From: Linepithema humile
Taxonomy: Eukaryota > Arthropoda > Insecta > Hymenoptera > Formicidae
NCBI RefSeq assembly: GCF_040581485.1
Contig: NC_090131.1
Location: forward strand, 25,122,532-25,186,531
Direction of reading: 5' to 3'
Length of the DNA: 64,000 bases
The notes under the pieces are model-generated. The model was not told the origin of the DNA. It worked only from the letters and a program-made list of their open reading frames with translations, and searched no databases. Position 1 is the stretch's first letter, and each line of letters begins with the position of its first letter. The translations under genes and the position numbers were made by a program. Of this stretch, positions 1 to 12,099 are shown in pieces.

Positions 1-283
1 CCGTCCCAGCCTCCCTCATCCTCCTTTTTTCCGTATTCGAGCGATTTTTCCGGGACACGGCCGGAAAATGACGGCATCATCGATGCTGTTGATTTCTACG
101 TTTTTTTTACATAATGTTGCATGCGATTGTATAAATAAACATTGCATTACATCGTTGTTATCGCCGCGCGTGTGATACATGCGTATTGCGTTGCCGTGCG
201 GATATATCGTTAAACGAAACGCTACATACGGCGCTGGCGCAAAAGTTCCGGCGTCTCATCTTCGCAGAATTTTCCGATCTACT

Positions 284-296
284 CCCCCCCCCCCCC
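284..296. repeat. Poly-C run
   Basis: Thirteen consecutive C residues on the plus strand; a simple-sequence tract prone to length error. Confidence 0.9.
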
Positions 297-584
297 TTTC
301 CCCCTAGATATCGCTGTTTTAGCAATGTAACTGTATAATTCGGGGGCGGCGAGATAGCCGATCGACTTCAATGCGTGATTCGTGTATTATGTGATATATC
401 GTATAAATACGTAAGAAACGGATGAAAATAAATATGTGAATACGCATATAAGATGTCCCGTCGCCTCGCATAACCCATCCCACAAGTCTGCGACACTTGC
501 GAATTCAACGGCGAACGTCACTTCGGACTTCTAAGGTACGTATAAAAAAATTTTGCCATCGCACTATTTTTCTCTTTAAACATA

Positions 585-670
585 ATTGAATTTAAATACT
601 AACGAACTGATTGAATTTAAATACTAAGCTTGAAATACATGAAATTTTTATTTCATGTATTTCAAGCTTA
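585..670. repeat. Direct repeat plus perfect 21-bp hairpin
   Basis: An 18-base direct repeat (585-602 and 610-627) runs into a perfect inverted repeat with 21-base arms at 625-645 and 650-670 and a TTTT loop. The arms begin TAAGCTTGAAATAC. It lies just downstream of the sugar transporter. It could be a fold-back transposon remnant; the very short loop and complete pairing argue against an ordinary miRNA precursor. Confidence 0.85.
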
Positions 671-848
671 TTCTCAGTTATAAAAAAACCGCAACTTTTG
701 AGAGACTCAGAGTATGCGTGAAAATTTTTTTACCTAGATTTTTCAATCGAATTTTGTTGGTAAATATTACTTAAATTCAATTACAAATGATTAAAAATCT
801 AAGCTAGTCACAATTGTGAATATTTCTACAGTTTTTTATTAATATTAT

Positions 849-854
849 TTTATT
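849..854 (-). terminator. Poly(A) signal AATAAA of the sugar transporter
   Basis: AATAAA on the minus strand about 20 bases past the TAA stop of the transporter; a further T-rich stretch follows. Confidence 0.6.
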
Positions 855-874
855 TTGTGTTATCATGTTTCGAT

Positions 875-3800
875 TTAGAGTCTACTTTGTTGAGATTCTA
901 TTCCGTACAATTCGATTTGAACCTCCTCAATGCTCTTGCCTTTCGTCTCCGGCACCATGGTGGAGATGAACACAGTGCCGACCAAGCCTATCAGGCCAAA
1001 TGTGGCGAACGACGAGGAGATTCCCATGAGATCCACCATATCCTGGAAGCACTTTGTCACCAAAAATGCTAGCGTCCAATTGCACGTCGCGGTAGCGGCG
1101 CTCGCCGCGCTCTTGATGTTGTTGGTGAAGAGCTCGCCTACCATCAGCCACGGTATCGGACCAAAGCCGATGCTAAAAATTATAATAAATATCGCAAAAG
1201 AGAGCAGAGGGATCCAGGAAACGCTGGTGAGATCGTGCGAGTTCTGAAATAACAAAAGATTCCGAAAATTATAATTTAATGGAGAAATTTTGCTGTACAA
1301 ATATTAAATTACAAAATGATATGCAGCCAGATTTTCATACGAATAATTATAATAATTTTTGATTAAACATTTAAATACAAATTTATAATTAATTTTTTTC
1401 ATTAATATTTAATTATTTTAATGAATTTTACCTGAAAATGAAAATATCCCGATAATGTGAACATACAAGCGGACATCACCGACCCACTAATGAATAATAG
1501 CAGCTTTCTGCCGGTGCGCTCAATCATAACAGTTGAGAAATAGGTGGCGATTACTTGCACGAGGCCGACGATCACGGACGACATGGTCGAGCTCAGAGTT
1601 GACCCCGCATCGTCGAAAATCTTTTTCGCGTAAAATATGAGAGTGTTTACACCGGAAAGCTGTTGGAAAACCATTAAACCTGGAACGTATCGCGAAAAAC
1701 AAAGCATTAACATATAATTCTATAAAATTAAATACAAATTAAAATTTAATAATTTAATAAAATATTAATAATAATAAAATAATGATTTACTCTCATAAAA
1801 TTATTCTATATTTTCGAATTAATGAATTATTAAATCGGTTAAAATTAACAATTTACCGAGCGTAATGCAGATTGCTTTCCGATAATTTTTCAAATCCAAA
1901 ATACTGGCTTTGGCTTCTTGCATTTCCGAAGCCTGGAGCTCGAGTCCGGTCAGTTCCGTCTCGATACGATAGTGAGCCCCTCTGTAGTATTTCAGCACGT
2001 CGTTTGCGTCATTCTTCCGACCTTGCATGACCAGCCATGCCGGTGATTCCGGTATGAACGGAAAGGAGATCAAAAGCAAAGCGGGCGCCACGGAACACAA
2101 TATCGCGATGACGTGCAAGCTATTGGTGAAGGCTGCAAACATTGTGCCATGCTTATCATTTCAGAAAAGTTACACTGTACCCTAGAAAACTTCTCTTTTA
2201 ACATTGTATTTATCATTGCAAACATCGTGAAATCATGTGCAGCGAAAATCAAGACTATCTTATGCAATTTTTTTATCAACATATTTCTTCATTCTTTACG
2301 TAATTATATGTTTATTATATGTTACGTAGATATATGTTTGATAAATGCGAGCAAAGTTTAGATAAATAGTTTTGTTCAAAAATCGTACGGTAAATAGAAA
2401 ATCTGAAAGATAATCATTTAATTTATAAATTTTTGTAATTATTGATTAATAATTATTATACTAGCTTTGTTAATATTGCAGTAGCAGATTACCGATGTAG
2501 AAAGACAACACAGTATATATTTATCTTGAATCTAAATCATACTACATACTTTTAATTTTATTTTTAGATGTTGTCGCGCTGCGGGATTACTTAATTTTGC
2601 TTTCGTAAAAATGCGACATTTTACCTGTGGCATATGCGAAGAGGATTCCGGCGGTGATCTGCAACTGGAAAATGGTGCCAAGTAAGCCCCTGATGCTCTG
2701 CTCGGCGATCTCGGAAGTGAACATGGGAACAACGACGGATGCTGCACCGCATGCTGCCCCCGCGACAAACCGAGCCAGAAAAACCCTTGCGATGGAAAAA
2801 CTCGATTACGTAACTTAAGTAGAAAATCAATGAAACCGCACAGTAAAATCGCTCTTGCTGGAGCTGGAAACGCAGCCAATACGATTGATGGATAAAATGT
2901 CTGCGACGGGCAGTAGACTTCCGAATTCGAAAAGCTAATTATTTGGGGTGAGTAATTTTTTTCTATTTATTTCGAATAAATAATTTTCATTATCGATTGA
3001 ACCGCTGCGCAAATTAATAATAAAGCGAAAGATAAAAATAAGATTTGAACGTGCACTAATGTTTTTATATATAACACGTTTATCATGATATTTGGATTTT
3101 TCCCTTCTACTTACAAAAATATCAGAATTTATAACAACAAATATTTTATAAAATTATTTTTAGTCCGAAGAGCTTAGATTTCAATCCGAAAAACTTAGGT
3201 TTTAATTGTTATTGATATGTAGATAAATTGTGCTATTTTGCAAATCGCAAACGAAACCCTTATCGAAGAAAGAGTCTGAGGTGAACTCACCATATCTTAC
3301 TCTGCGCAAATGCGATGATGTACCAGCAGAAAAATAAGGGCACGGTCGTCGCCCAAATCGCTTTCTTCCGACCGAACTTATCCGCCAATATTCCCGCCGG
3401 CACGGTAATCGGGATGGCGCCGAGGGGGACCAACGAGGAAATCCAAGAACCCTCCTGGTCGCTGACAGAGAATGTGCCGTTTTTGTTGTAAAGCGGCAAA
3501 GCGGAGGACGTCCATGATAAATACGTGCCAATCGAAAACGCGGCGAGCGTCGCTGAGGAATAACAATAATGTCAGAGACATTTTATCTCAGGAATGTGTC
3601 TTGAGAAATATTCTATTTGATCTGTCACCAGGACATATATTTTATCTTCGAAAATACTCTGTCTTGAGAATTCTTCCGCTTCGCGCGACTCTTGATATTC
3701 TCCGCTTGGATCCCACGGGCGTACCGCAATGGAATCGCGTAAAGTTAAGTTACATAGTCGGGAAGTGTCTATCGAGAGAACTCGTTTTAACTACGGTACG

Positions 3801-4167
3801 AACTTGCGATTAAATTGAGACGCTCGAGGATTAATGTGACAATCGCGTGTAAAAGTTCGGGCTTTTGAAAAAGCTATATTTAAATTTTTCCAATGTCATT
3901 AAGATAAAAGTAAATTTGCATACTTATTCCTCTCTTGCAGTCTAAAAATCTTCATGTTTTTAACGTACGCAATTCACCAGTTTCGATAGCATCATCGCGG
4001 AACATTATTGAATATTCATATGTAAATGCGCTGCTGCATTTCAACACCGCGCAAGTTCGCGAGAATTAAGCACAAAACTCACCCACGAGCACGCCCACGT
4101 ACTGCGTATATTTCGAGGTCGGTTGCGCGCACGACGATCCTTCGTCGTTCTGTGTAATTAAAGCCAT
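875..4167 (-). CDS. Tret1: Facilitated trehalose transporter Tret1-like (MFS sugar transporter)
   Basis: Six coding exons, each with GT-AG borders and matching phase: 4083-4167, 3291-3552, 2625-2785, 1857-2132, 1432-1679 and 875-1243, giving 466 residues. Sugar-porter signatures are in place: DKFGRKKAIW in the loop after TM2-3, PESPAWLV after TM6, QQLSGVNTLIFY in TM7, ERTGRK between TM8 and TM9, and PETKGKS after TM12. Hydrophobic segments fit twelve TM helices. Known members move trehalose or other sugars across the plasma membrane by facilitated diffusion; the exact substrate cannot be read from sequence. The start MALITQNDEG is the only ATG opening the first exon, and the N-terminal tail is short. 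Ants carry many Tret1-like paralogues, so one-to-one orthology with Drosophila Tret1 is not claimed. Confidence 0.9.
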
Positions 4168-5658
4168 TGTGCATTCACATAAACTGCGCGACCACTTTAA
4201 CTACTTAAAATACTTCGCCAAAAAAAAAGAAAAAAAAAAAAAAATAATTGTCGCAATCGTTACTCGCGAGAAGGTTCAAGTAACGTTGAACTTAAAAACA
4301 TTGTGTACCGTCGAACGTCGCGGACTCTATTCAGTTCCAATCAACATTTATCCACAACGCGACCTCCTTATCATTATGCTGACGATTATGTGCTGTAACC
4401 CCGACGCTTACGTAATGACCTATCCCGTTCTATAGTACTAGAAAATTATCACAATCCCGCCTCCGAATCTCGCACGTCTCAAACTAGCAATATAATTGCG
4501 CGCGGATAAAGTTCATCTGCAACCATTCAGATTGCATTTACATCGCTTTGGATATAGCGTTTCACGCGTCGCATTTAACACAGCTGCTGCTCCTTTCACA
4601 ATACGCTCAGTGTAGCCGAAATATACAAGATGCGTTCTGTGAATACGAATATATCGTTCAATTCTTTTGAGAATAAAAATGTTGAAAAATTTGATATTTC
4701 ACTTTGAAATATGAGCAAATCGTACTTTAACAAAAATAATTTTAATAAATCCGTAAAACAATCCATTAGGTCATCTGAATATTTTTAATTAAAAGATACG
4801 TGAAAATAAAATATAAAAAAATTTACAAAATTAATAATTAAGTATTATTTGAAATTGTTGGGTTTTTAATAAAATTGAAAACGTTTTAATATATTATTTA
4901 TATTAAGTCACGAGTATATATAAATCTGCAAAATTATGTGTTATTATTTTATTAAAAACCGTTAAATAGAAATAAATGAAAAGACGGATAAATATAAAAA
5001 GGGAATGATAGAGGTTGCAGTTTTTTATTCACGAAATATAATCAATAAATGCAAAGAGAGACTCTACTAACAATTTCAAAGTATGGCATTACTATGCGCT
5101 AATGATGCTAAAGATAATGATGAAGGTAGAATGTCTACGGTATTATCAAATAATTTACCATATGATGATCACGGTCGCAAAGCTTAACATTATAAACAAA
5201 TAAAATTAATCTTAAAAGGACGCTCGAATACGAATCAAGTCCGTTCCTCTGCATTTCCGCGAGTATTATTTGAACAAACTCGAGAAGCATTCGCGAAATA
5301 TTTCCTCGAAATCCCGACACCGGTATTTACTGAACGAGAAAACGCATTAAATAAATATACGAACCACATAAATTTAATATATTCCTTCGTTTTTCATACT
5401 CTGATTCAAATGAATTTCTCAACATACTCGAACTTTACGAAAATATATATCATTTTTTTGTTCTCTCTTTTAATTTGCAGAAGTCCAGAATGCACTTCAA
5501 AATGCACTTTATCTATTTTCGCGCGAAATTTCGCGAGATGAAATTCAGCGTTTGATTTATCCAAAATTTTGACAAAAATCATGGATCAACATTGCGTTTT
5601 GATAGACAAAAACGCTTTCACGTCTCACGGGACATTTTCTACGGCTTCATCGGTATCA
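4168..5658. other. Intergenic, transporter 5' side to cuticular gene 3' side
   Basis: Contains the presumed transporter promoter. There is an interrupted A-rich tract near 4219-4242, then AT-rich sequence. I see no exon or RNA gene. Confidence 0.5.
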
Positions 5659-8600
5659 TCATTTCGCTTCGGGCAGATTAGTTGCCAGGACCCTGAAGCC
5701 ATTCTGATCAGCGATGTAGTGCACCTGCTGAAGAATCCCATTGGCGTCGATGTAACTGTAGGCGCCCCTAGTGGTGCCATCGAGCGACCTAGATTCGGTT
5801 TTGGCACTGGAGTCGCCGGTGTAACTGTAATCATATTGGCCCAGAGAGTCCTGGGTGTGATGTAACGAACTGTGAAGAAATCTGTAAGGTAGCACGGAAA
5901 CTACATAAGGCGCGGGCATGGCCATCGGTCTTTGAATGCTGCTGGCAAGCGGCACCAACTGCAAAGTATTCTGATTGGACGCTTGTTCGTCGTCCTTGAG
6001 AAGAATGTTCTCCCTCAATGATGATGAAATGGGTAATGACGAAGTGATGGCAGTGGTGGAGCTAGTGGGACTTGCAGGCGATACTTTCGAAAGACTCGGA
6101 TCCGGCTTAGGAACATCAATTCCCTCTGCCTCCGATCTTGACAGTAAGAACGGATTCTTGGTGTCCTGAAAGAAATCAGGTTAGATTTGTTACATTCTTA
6201 TGTAGCATTGAGATGTTCGAAATTTCAACTTTCGTAAATATCGTTCTTCAAATTGATTCTTAATCTCATTGCAAAATACTTTGCAAGTTTTATCGAATCA
6301 TGTTTCTAATGACCAATCGTGAACCTCGTATCGTTATAAAATAATACAAAAACAATGGTTTATATTTTATTATTTTATTTTGTGTTTGTAAAATATAGGA
6401 ATTTTATATTATTGATCGCTAAACTTTAATAGGGTCAAATAATTAAATTTCAATTTAATAGTTTTTTGTATAAACTGGATATAGTAATGCCACGAATTTC
6501 CATTTGAACTTTCCAAGAACGCGGATCGCTTTTTTATTGCCACGTTCCTTTTATCCAGGCAAACTTCAATTGAAATATCCGGGAAACTATAACTCACCTC
6601 TGTTTCCCGCGTGTTCAAATTCAGGTCGGCTTTGCTGTTTCCCTCTTGCTGAACTTGAGCGAAACTGAAATACGATGGCAGGATTTTGTACGACAAGAGA
6701 TTCTTATCCTGCCAATTAGCCTTTCGCAATTCTGAGAGATGATTAGTCTTCGCCGCGGCTACTTCCGGCGTGTCTTGCAATGTTTGCAGGTCATTTTTCG
6801 GAGGTTGCGGCATATTACTCGCTCTGACTCTAAATCCATTTTTATCGTCCGCCGTGTACGAAACCGTTTGCAAAATTCCGTTTGCATCAATATAGGAATA
6901 TCCTGGGGGCAAATAGAGATAATGGCTTTCGTCAAACAATGTTGTATGTTTGAGGAATAATAATTACAATTTACATTATTGTATTTGTCACTAATACATA
7001 ATAATAAATAGTTATGAATAATATATATTATTTACAAGAATTAATCGACTGCCAATTATTAATTAATATAGAAAATCGTATCAATTAGATGAACTTTGCT
7101 TTCGTGATTACGTTCGTGGTCGTCACGCACAATTTCACGCATGTTATATTACGCGCCGTGAGTCATCACATTGCAATCGAGAAACATGCAAACGTGCAAC
7201 CGCGCATTGTCATCCGAGAAAATTTGCAGGGATGAGCATGCGGCGTATGGGCGTCTTTCTTGCGTCACGCCGGCGAGCATTAGCGAGAGATTCACGTACG
7301 CACGTAGGCTGGCAATGCACCTCTTGTAACACATTTCGCAAAAAGAATGCATTCCATTTATGCGCTTGCATGACATGCGCGTTAGATCACGAAAGCGAAT
7401 CGCGACAAGCCACTACAATAGCCGCAAATGAATTTTGCTTCGTTCTTTACACAAGGCTGTTCAAAGGAAATTTTGTTGAAATGCGCGAAACTTGGAACTC
7501 ACCACCCTGCGTTACGCCGTTCAAGGTGGATTCCGCTTTGGCATGATGCGGCCCCGTGAAAGAATACTGATAAGACCCCGATCCGTCCTGCATGTGATAC
7601 TGCCTCAACGGCGAAAGGGCTGGTATCGGACTCAGCCAGACATTGGCGATTGGCAAAGCAATAGATTGTCCGATGACGAGACCGCACAAAATCGTCTGTA
7701 GACAGAGATAACAAACGTTAATCTCTTAAATTATTATCCGGATATAAAAAATAAATATACAGTTTTGGTCGAAAATATAACAGGTTCTCGATAAATTGCT
7801 TTCAGCGAAATTAGTCGGTGCTTAAAAATCTGGTAAAATTTGTCATATATATAAATGCTGCAAAATACATACATGTGCATTTTTACGAAATTACATAATA
7901 ATAATTAAATTGAAATTTTACAAAAACATCGAATGTCTATATTTTATATTAATTAAAATTCCGCATTAAAAATTTACAAATATTTATTAACAGTAGCTGC
8001 AGGTTTTGATTTAGAAACACTAATTAATTTCATTTACATTTATATCACAGAAATTATCAAAGGATCTGTAGAACTCTGAGCAAGGCTGTAGTACGCAATA
8101 AAGTTTATTAAGACGTTTATTCTAAACAGGGATGTTTCTGCTTTAAGCTTTTATCGCATTTTGCAAATAAAGTATGGGTTGCCGCAAAGCAATTACGTTT
8201 ATTACTCAATTAATGAAATTGCGTTGCATCAATTGTAACAGTTGCGCCGACATTAGGGTGCGACTATCATTACACGGAGTGCGTAATTTTCTACATAAAA
8301 TCGCGATTGGAGAGACAACATACATAAGATTACTATCAACTGCGACGATTTGCGAGCGCGAGAGAAGATAGCATCGCGGCGCAAGTGACATAACTTTTAT
8401 CGATCGCGGAAATCCAATTCGATTACACGGTCACGTCTTTCCGCTCGACTACAACTGAGCAGCATTTATTATGAATATTTTTTCCGCGGAACGAGGCGGT
8501 ATTCCTCGAACTGCAAATGGCGAATGCAGGACTTCGATCGCCACGCGCGAGCAACCGCAACCATCTCGCAGTTCGGCGAAATCAATAGCTATTATCGTGA

Positions 8601-9068
8601 AAGAGAAACGATGAATTCACCGCTCGTATTATACTAACACTGGTGCAACCGACAAGAGTTATTGACATTAATATAGCTCTCCCGTGAAATATGCTCGCGT
8701 AATTAAACAACGTAAAATCAATACAGTCGCAAAATGTGTGTCGAGTATCTTTCCTTTCGGAAGCTCCTTGCCGCGGTAAATTGAATTACAAAACTTTAAT
8801 TTCACCTCAGTCCTCGTTTATCAAATAAGGGTAAAATGCCAAAAGTTTATTCGTGCACATCGCGAAGGGATATAATGAAATTAAATTAGAATCCACAAAT
8901 ATGATAAGCCCCCTTGAGATTAGCTCCAAATTGATCAAGGAATTACGGGCATTATTCGTACAAGGAACTTTGGCAACTCCAACATACATATATCTGCGTC
9001 AAATACAAACTTGTACTTGTCGTCATTAATTAACTTAAAATTCAATTAAATTCACTCACGAGTATCAT
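5659..9068 (-). CDS. Cuticular protein with two RR-1 chitin-binding domains
   Basis: Four coding exons: 9060-9068 (only Met-Ile-Leu), 7503-7695, 6598-6902 and 5659-6165, total 337 residues, all phases agreeing. The first two exons together make a signal peptide (MIL then TILCGLVIGQSIALP), so this is a secreted extracellular-matrix protein. Two extended Rebers-Riddiford RR-1 domains follow. The first is split by the exon 2/3 junction (YQYSFTGPHHAKAES, GYSYIDANGILQ, ADDKNGFRVRASNMP). The second is intact in the last exon (YDYSYTGDSSAKTES, AYSYIDANGILQQVHYIAD, NGFRVLATNLPEAK, then stop). RR-1 domains bind chitin, typically in flexible cuticle. Most family members have one domain. A shared YKILPS motif and the micro-exon start link it to the cuticular gene at 18.6-22.4 kb. 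Confidence 0.88.
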
Positions 9069-9222
9069 GATCGTCTTGAGTAGAATCGCACCGCTGATGA
9101 ACTGTCGATCGATCGTGAGTAGTGGAACCGGCCTCTCGATCACGACTTTCTCCACTCGTCTAGGATAATCCCGGTGAGAGCCGCGTAACGGATGTGAGAG
9201 TGCAAGCTCTCAGTCGCATCCT

Positions 9223-9230
9223 CTTATATA
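9223..9230 (-). promoter_or_regulatory. TATA box of the two-RR cuticular gene
   Basis: TATATAAG on the minus strand about 155 bases upstream of the ATG, which leaves room for a roughly 125-base leader. The cuticular gene at 22.4 kb has the same octamer. Confidence 0.65.
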
Positions 9231-9474
9231 GCATCCCGTGGATCTGCCTCGCGCGCTTACGGTGGTTCCCCACCCTAGCATCGCGTGCGTCCGGGCCCTA
9301 GCGGGGCCCTACGGGGCACGGGACGCGCTCTCGCGCGCCCTAAGAGCCGGGTCCACGGTCGCAAATCACCCCGAGTTCGATTTCCATGCCGATAAATCAA
9401 TGTTTATTGGCCTCGGATACGAGCCGTCGATCTTCCGCGCGTTCTGGATGCCAGCGCGAGGATCCGCCGCGCGA

Positions 9475-9507
9475 GAAAGGATACGCGTTTTTCGCGCGTA
9501 TCCTTTC
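9475..9507. repeat. 13-bp inverted repeat
   Basis: Arms GAAAGGATACGCG (9475-9487) and its exact complement (9495-9507) separated by seven bases, lying upstream of the two-RR cuticular promoter. Confidence 0.75.
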
Positions 9508-10853
9508 GTGCGTACCCTGCGTAATAAGAACGCCGAGCACAGCATGATCGTAACAATAACGAGAGATAATTCACGCTGGCCGGATTGAAAGCTCGCCCAC
9601 GCGGCGGGTACCAGCTGAATTTCAGATGTTGACTTCATTTCAATTAAGTGGATATATGTAAATTATTTTATAACCGCGCAAATTTGATTTTAATTTATGT
9701 CCAAACCACTTTTTATTTATAAATTCTGTAAAAAATTTCTTATCAACTTTCGTGCAGCAGAAATATCGAGTGGGATAAAAATATTTTGAACTAATAAAGT
9801 TTATGTATTTCGATATTTTTAAATTATTTTAACACTGCTTTTGTATTATAAATCGTAAAAAGAATTGATTTAAAAGTTTTCAATTTTCAACATTATTTAG
9901 TTCAACATTAACATTTCACTGAAATCACTTGAGTATTGTTGATGGTGCCTCAGATCCGCTTCACGCTTGTTAATAATATCTCATTACAATTGTAAAGACG
10001 CTCGCACATAATTTATGTTGATCATTGTACGCGTAATCTCCATTACTGCTAAACTCGCATTATTGCTGATTGCTCAGCATTCACTTACAGTGATCCGTAA
10101 TAAGCTACGCCCCGTCACGTCACAAAACGCCAAAACGACAAACACGCGTGTGATTACGAGCTACAAAGTGACATTGGAGGGCAGATAATGGACGGAAACG
10201 ATGGATCGGTATCGCGCATACCAATGCAAATACGGCTATCGCGCAATGTTGCGAAGCACTTAAACGGAGCAGAGATGAATCTCTCTCTCGAGAGACAAGT
10301 AGATCGGCATCGTATCTCCCATCGAATCATGATATTCAGATTTAACAATAAGTGATTTGCCCCGAAAGTGTCATGATAATGGATCAATCGATCGATGGAG
10401 AGCAAAATCGATGATATTCGCGTTTTTCGAGAAATTAATTTGGCTTGAAAAGAACTTATTGAATAACGTAATTTAATAAGCACCGATGTATCGACTTGTT
10501 AAACTATATTTCATCTTTTTATTAATACCAAATATGTTACATATACCAGGAGGCTTCGGTAATTATAAGAGCCGTTCAGATTTTTAAATTCCGCTTCTTA
10601 ATTTAAACCGTCACGAAGAAAATAAAACAGCCTCTAGCGACATAGAGCAAGATTAAACGTTATTTTAATCTCTTGATTAAAACAACGTTCGCCGGTGCGA
10701 TTCCCGACAAAAATCAGCGGCCGCGCGATCCTCGACAAATAGAAACGAACGCAAATGCAATTAACGGGCGGCGAAAATGAAACGATAGCGGCGAGAGAGA
10801 GGTGGCATCTCTTTAGGGAAGGTCCAGGACGCGGCCGCAGGGCCTCCTTGGCC

Positions 10854-10895
10854 TCTATCTCTCTCTCTCTTTCTCTTTCTTTCTTTCTCTCTTCT
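10854..10895. repeat. Pyrimidine (TC)n-rich tract
   Basis: Imperfect CT/CTTT microsatellite on the plus strand. Further simple tracts occur at about 11327-11350 (GA-rich), 11707-11722 (CT) and 16430-16467 (CT-rich). Confidence 0.85.
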
Positions 10896-12091
10896 TGCTT
10901 TGCCGATCGCATAAATAATATCCGCCGCGAATTTACGGCCGGCTCGCTTAATCCGACGATGTAAAGGAACGATATGAGCGTAACGAGTTCATCAATTCCG
11001 ACGGAATTACTCACGTGCTCGCTCGCTCGCGCAACAAGTCGCCGCCGATGAGAGGATTCTTTCGCTGGCGACGCATACGAGCTCGTGGGCGGTGTGTTGC
11101 GTTGGTTTTGACATTGGCACTAAACGCTCCTTCTCCTTCGCCGTCTCTCTCTCATACCGCATTAAATGGCACTCGTAGAGCCGACTATCTAACCGCATAT
11201 ATGCGGCACCGATGTGCTATGCGCGGAGAATGCAGCGAGAAGACACCGCGTTCGCCGGTGATCTTAAATCAACTCCCCCCGCGGAGCGAAAACAATGGTA
11301 ACTATCAATTCTCTCGGTATGCGAAAAGAGAGAGAGAGAGAGAGGAGGAGATTCAATATCGATGCAATTTAATTTTAAAACTTACATGTAACTTCATGAA
11401 GTTGTATAGTTTCGAATTTTTATATTTTTATTATTATAATTTTCATATCCATTCACGAATTTCTTGTCGTGGTTTCACTACCAATTACATACTTTCTAAT
11501 TACAAATTATAAATTATTAATGCAAATACTTCAATAATTCCCTTTTTTTTAATATATCTCTTTAAATTCTTTGTAAATTTTTAAAATTACTAATACAAGA
11601 AATTACAAATATAAAATTATAAATAACTGCCATTAGATTGAAAAGGACCAGAAATTAGACCAAAACATTTTTATAATTTTATTCTGTATTGATTTGTGAT
11701 ATATTTCTCTCTCTCTCTCTCTTTTTCTTTTTTGCACCTCGACTTACCGTTACTTGGTTTTCACAGCTTTTTTTGTTGTTTTTTTTATAAATAAAATTTT
11801 CTGATATTTTAAAACGCATTAAATTATAATGAGCAATTATTCGTTTTTATTTTTCTTCTATAACTACTCGAACTATTTAAAAACAAGAGCAATATCAAAC
11901 TCTCTGATAATTTTGAAGTTTCTATCTTCAAATTTATGTTTAGTTCTGTGGAAACACACAGTTTCGCTGTCGACGTGAGTTTCCCACCGTCGGCAGAACC
12001 CCTGCAATGATTTCTATGCGGCACGGAACAACTACCGCATCGCTCTAATCACCCTCGGAGCTCTCACAGCCTAATTGCAAGCTGCGCCGAG

Positions 12092-12099
12092 CTTATATA
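12092..12099 (-). promoter_or_regulatory. Orphan TATATAAG box
   Basis: The same octamer as the two cuticular promoters, on the same strand, followed by a GC-rich leader-like stretch (ATG in GCGATGCGGTAG). No downstream cuticular exon could be found. It may drive a non-coding transcript, be a relic of a lost paralogue, or be chance. Confidence 0.3.

Larger units (their letters stand above)
1..874. other. Non-coding stretch at window start
   Basis: No credible exon is visible. The stretch is CpG-bearing up to about 540 and AT-rich after that. It contains a 13-base C run, AATAAA motifs on the plus strand near 133 and 427 that could belong to a plus-strand gene ending before the window, and the fold-back at 585-670. 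Its right edge is the 3' untranslated region of the sugar transporter. Confidence 0.6.

Noticed and set aside
11015..11512. 165-codon open frame on the plus strand
   Set aside because: Composition is a mix of Arg/Ser simple-repeat translation and AT-rich sequence, with no motif or splice sites; likely chance in CpG/purine-rich DNA.
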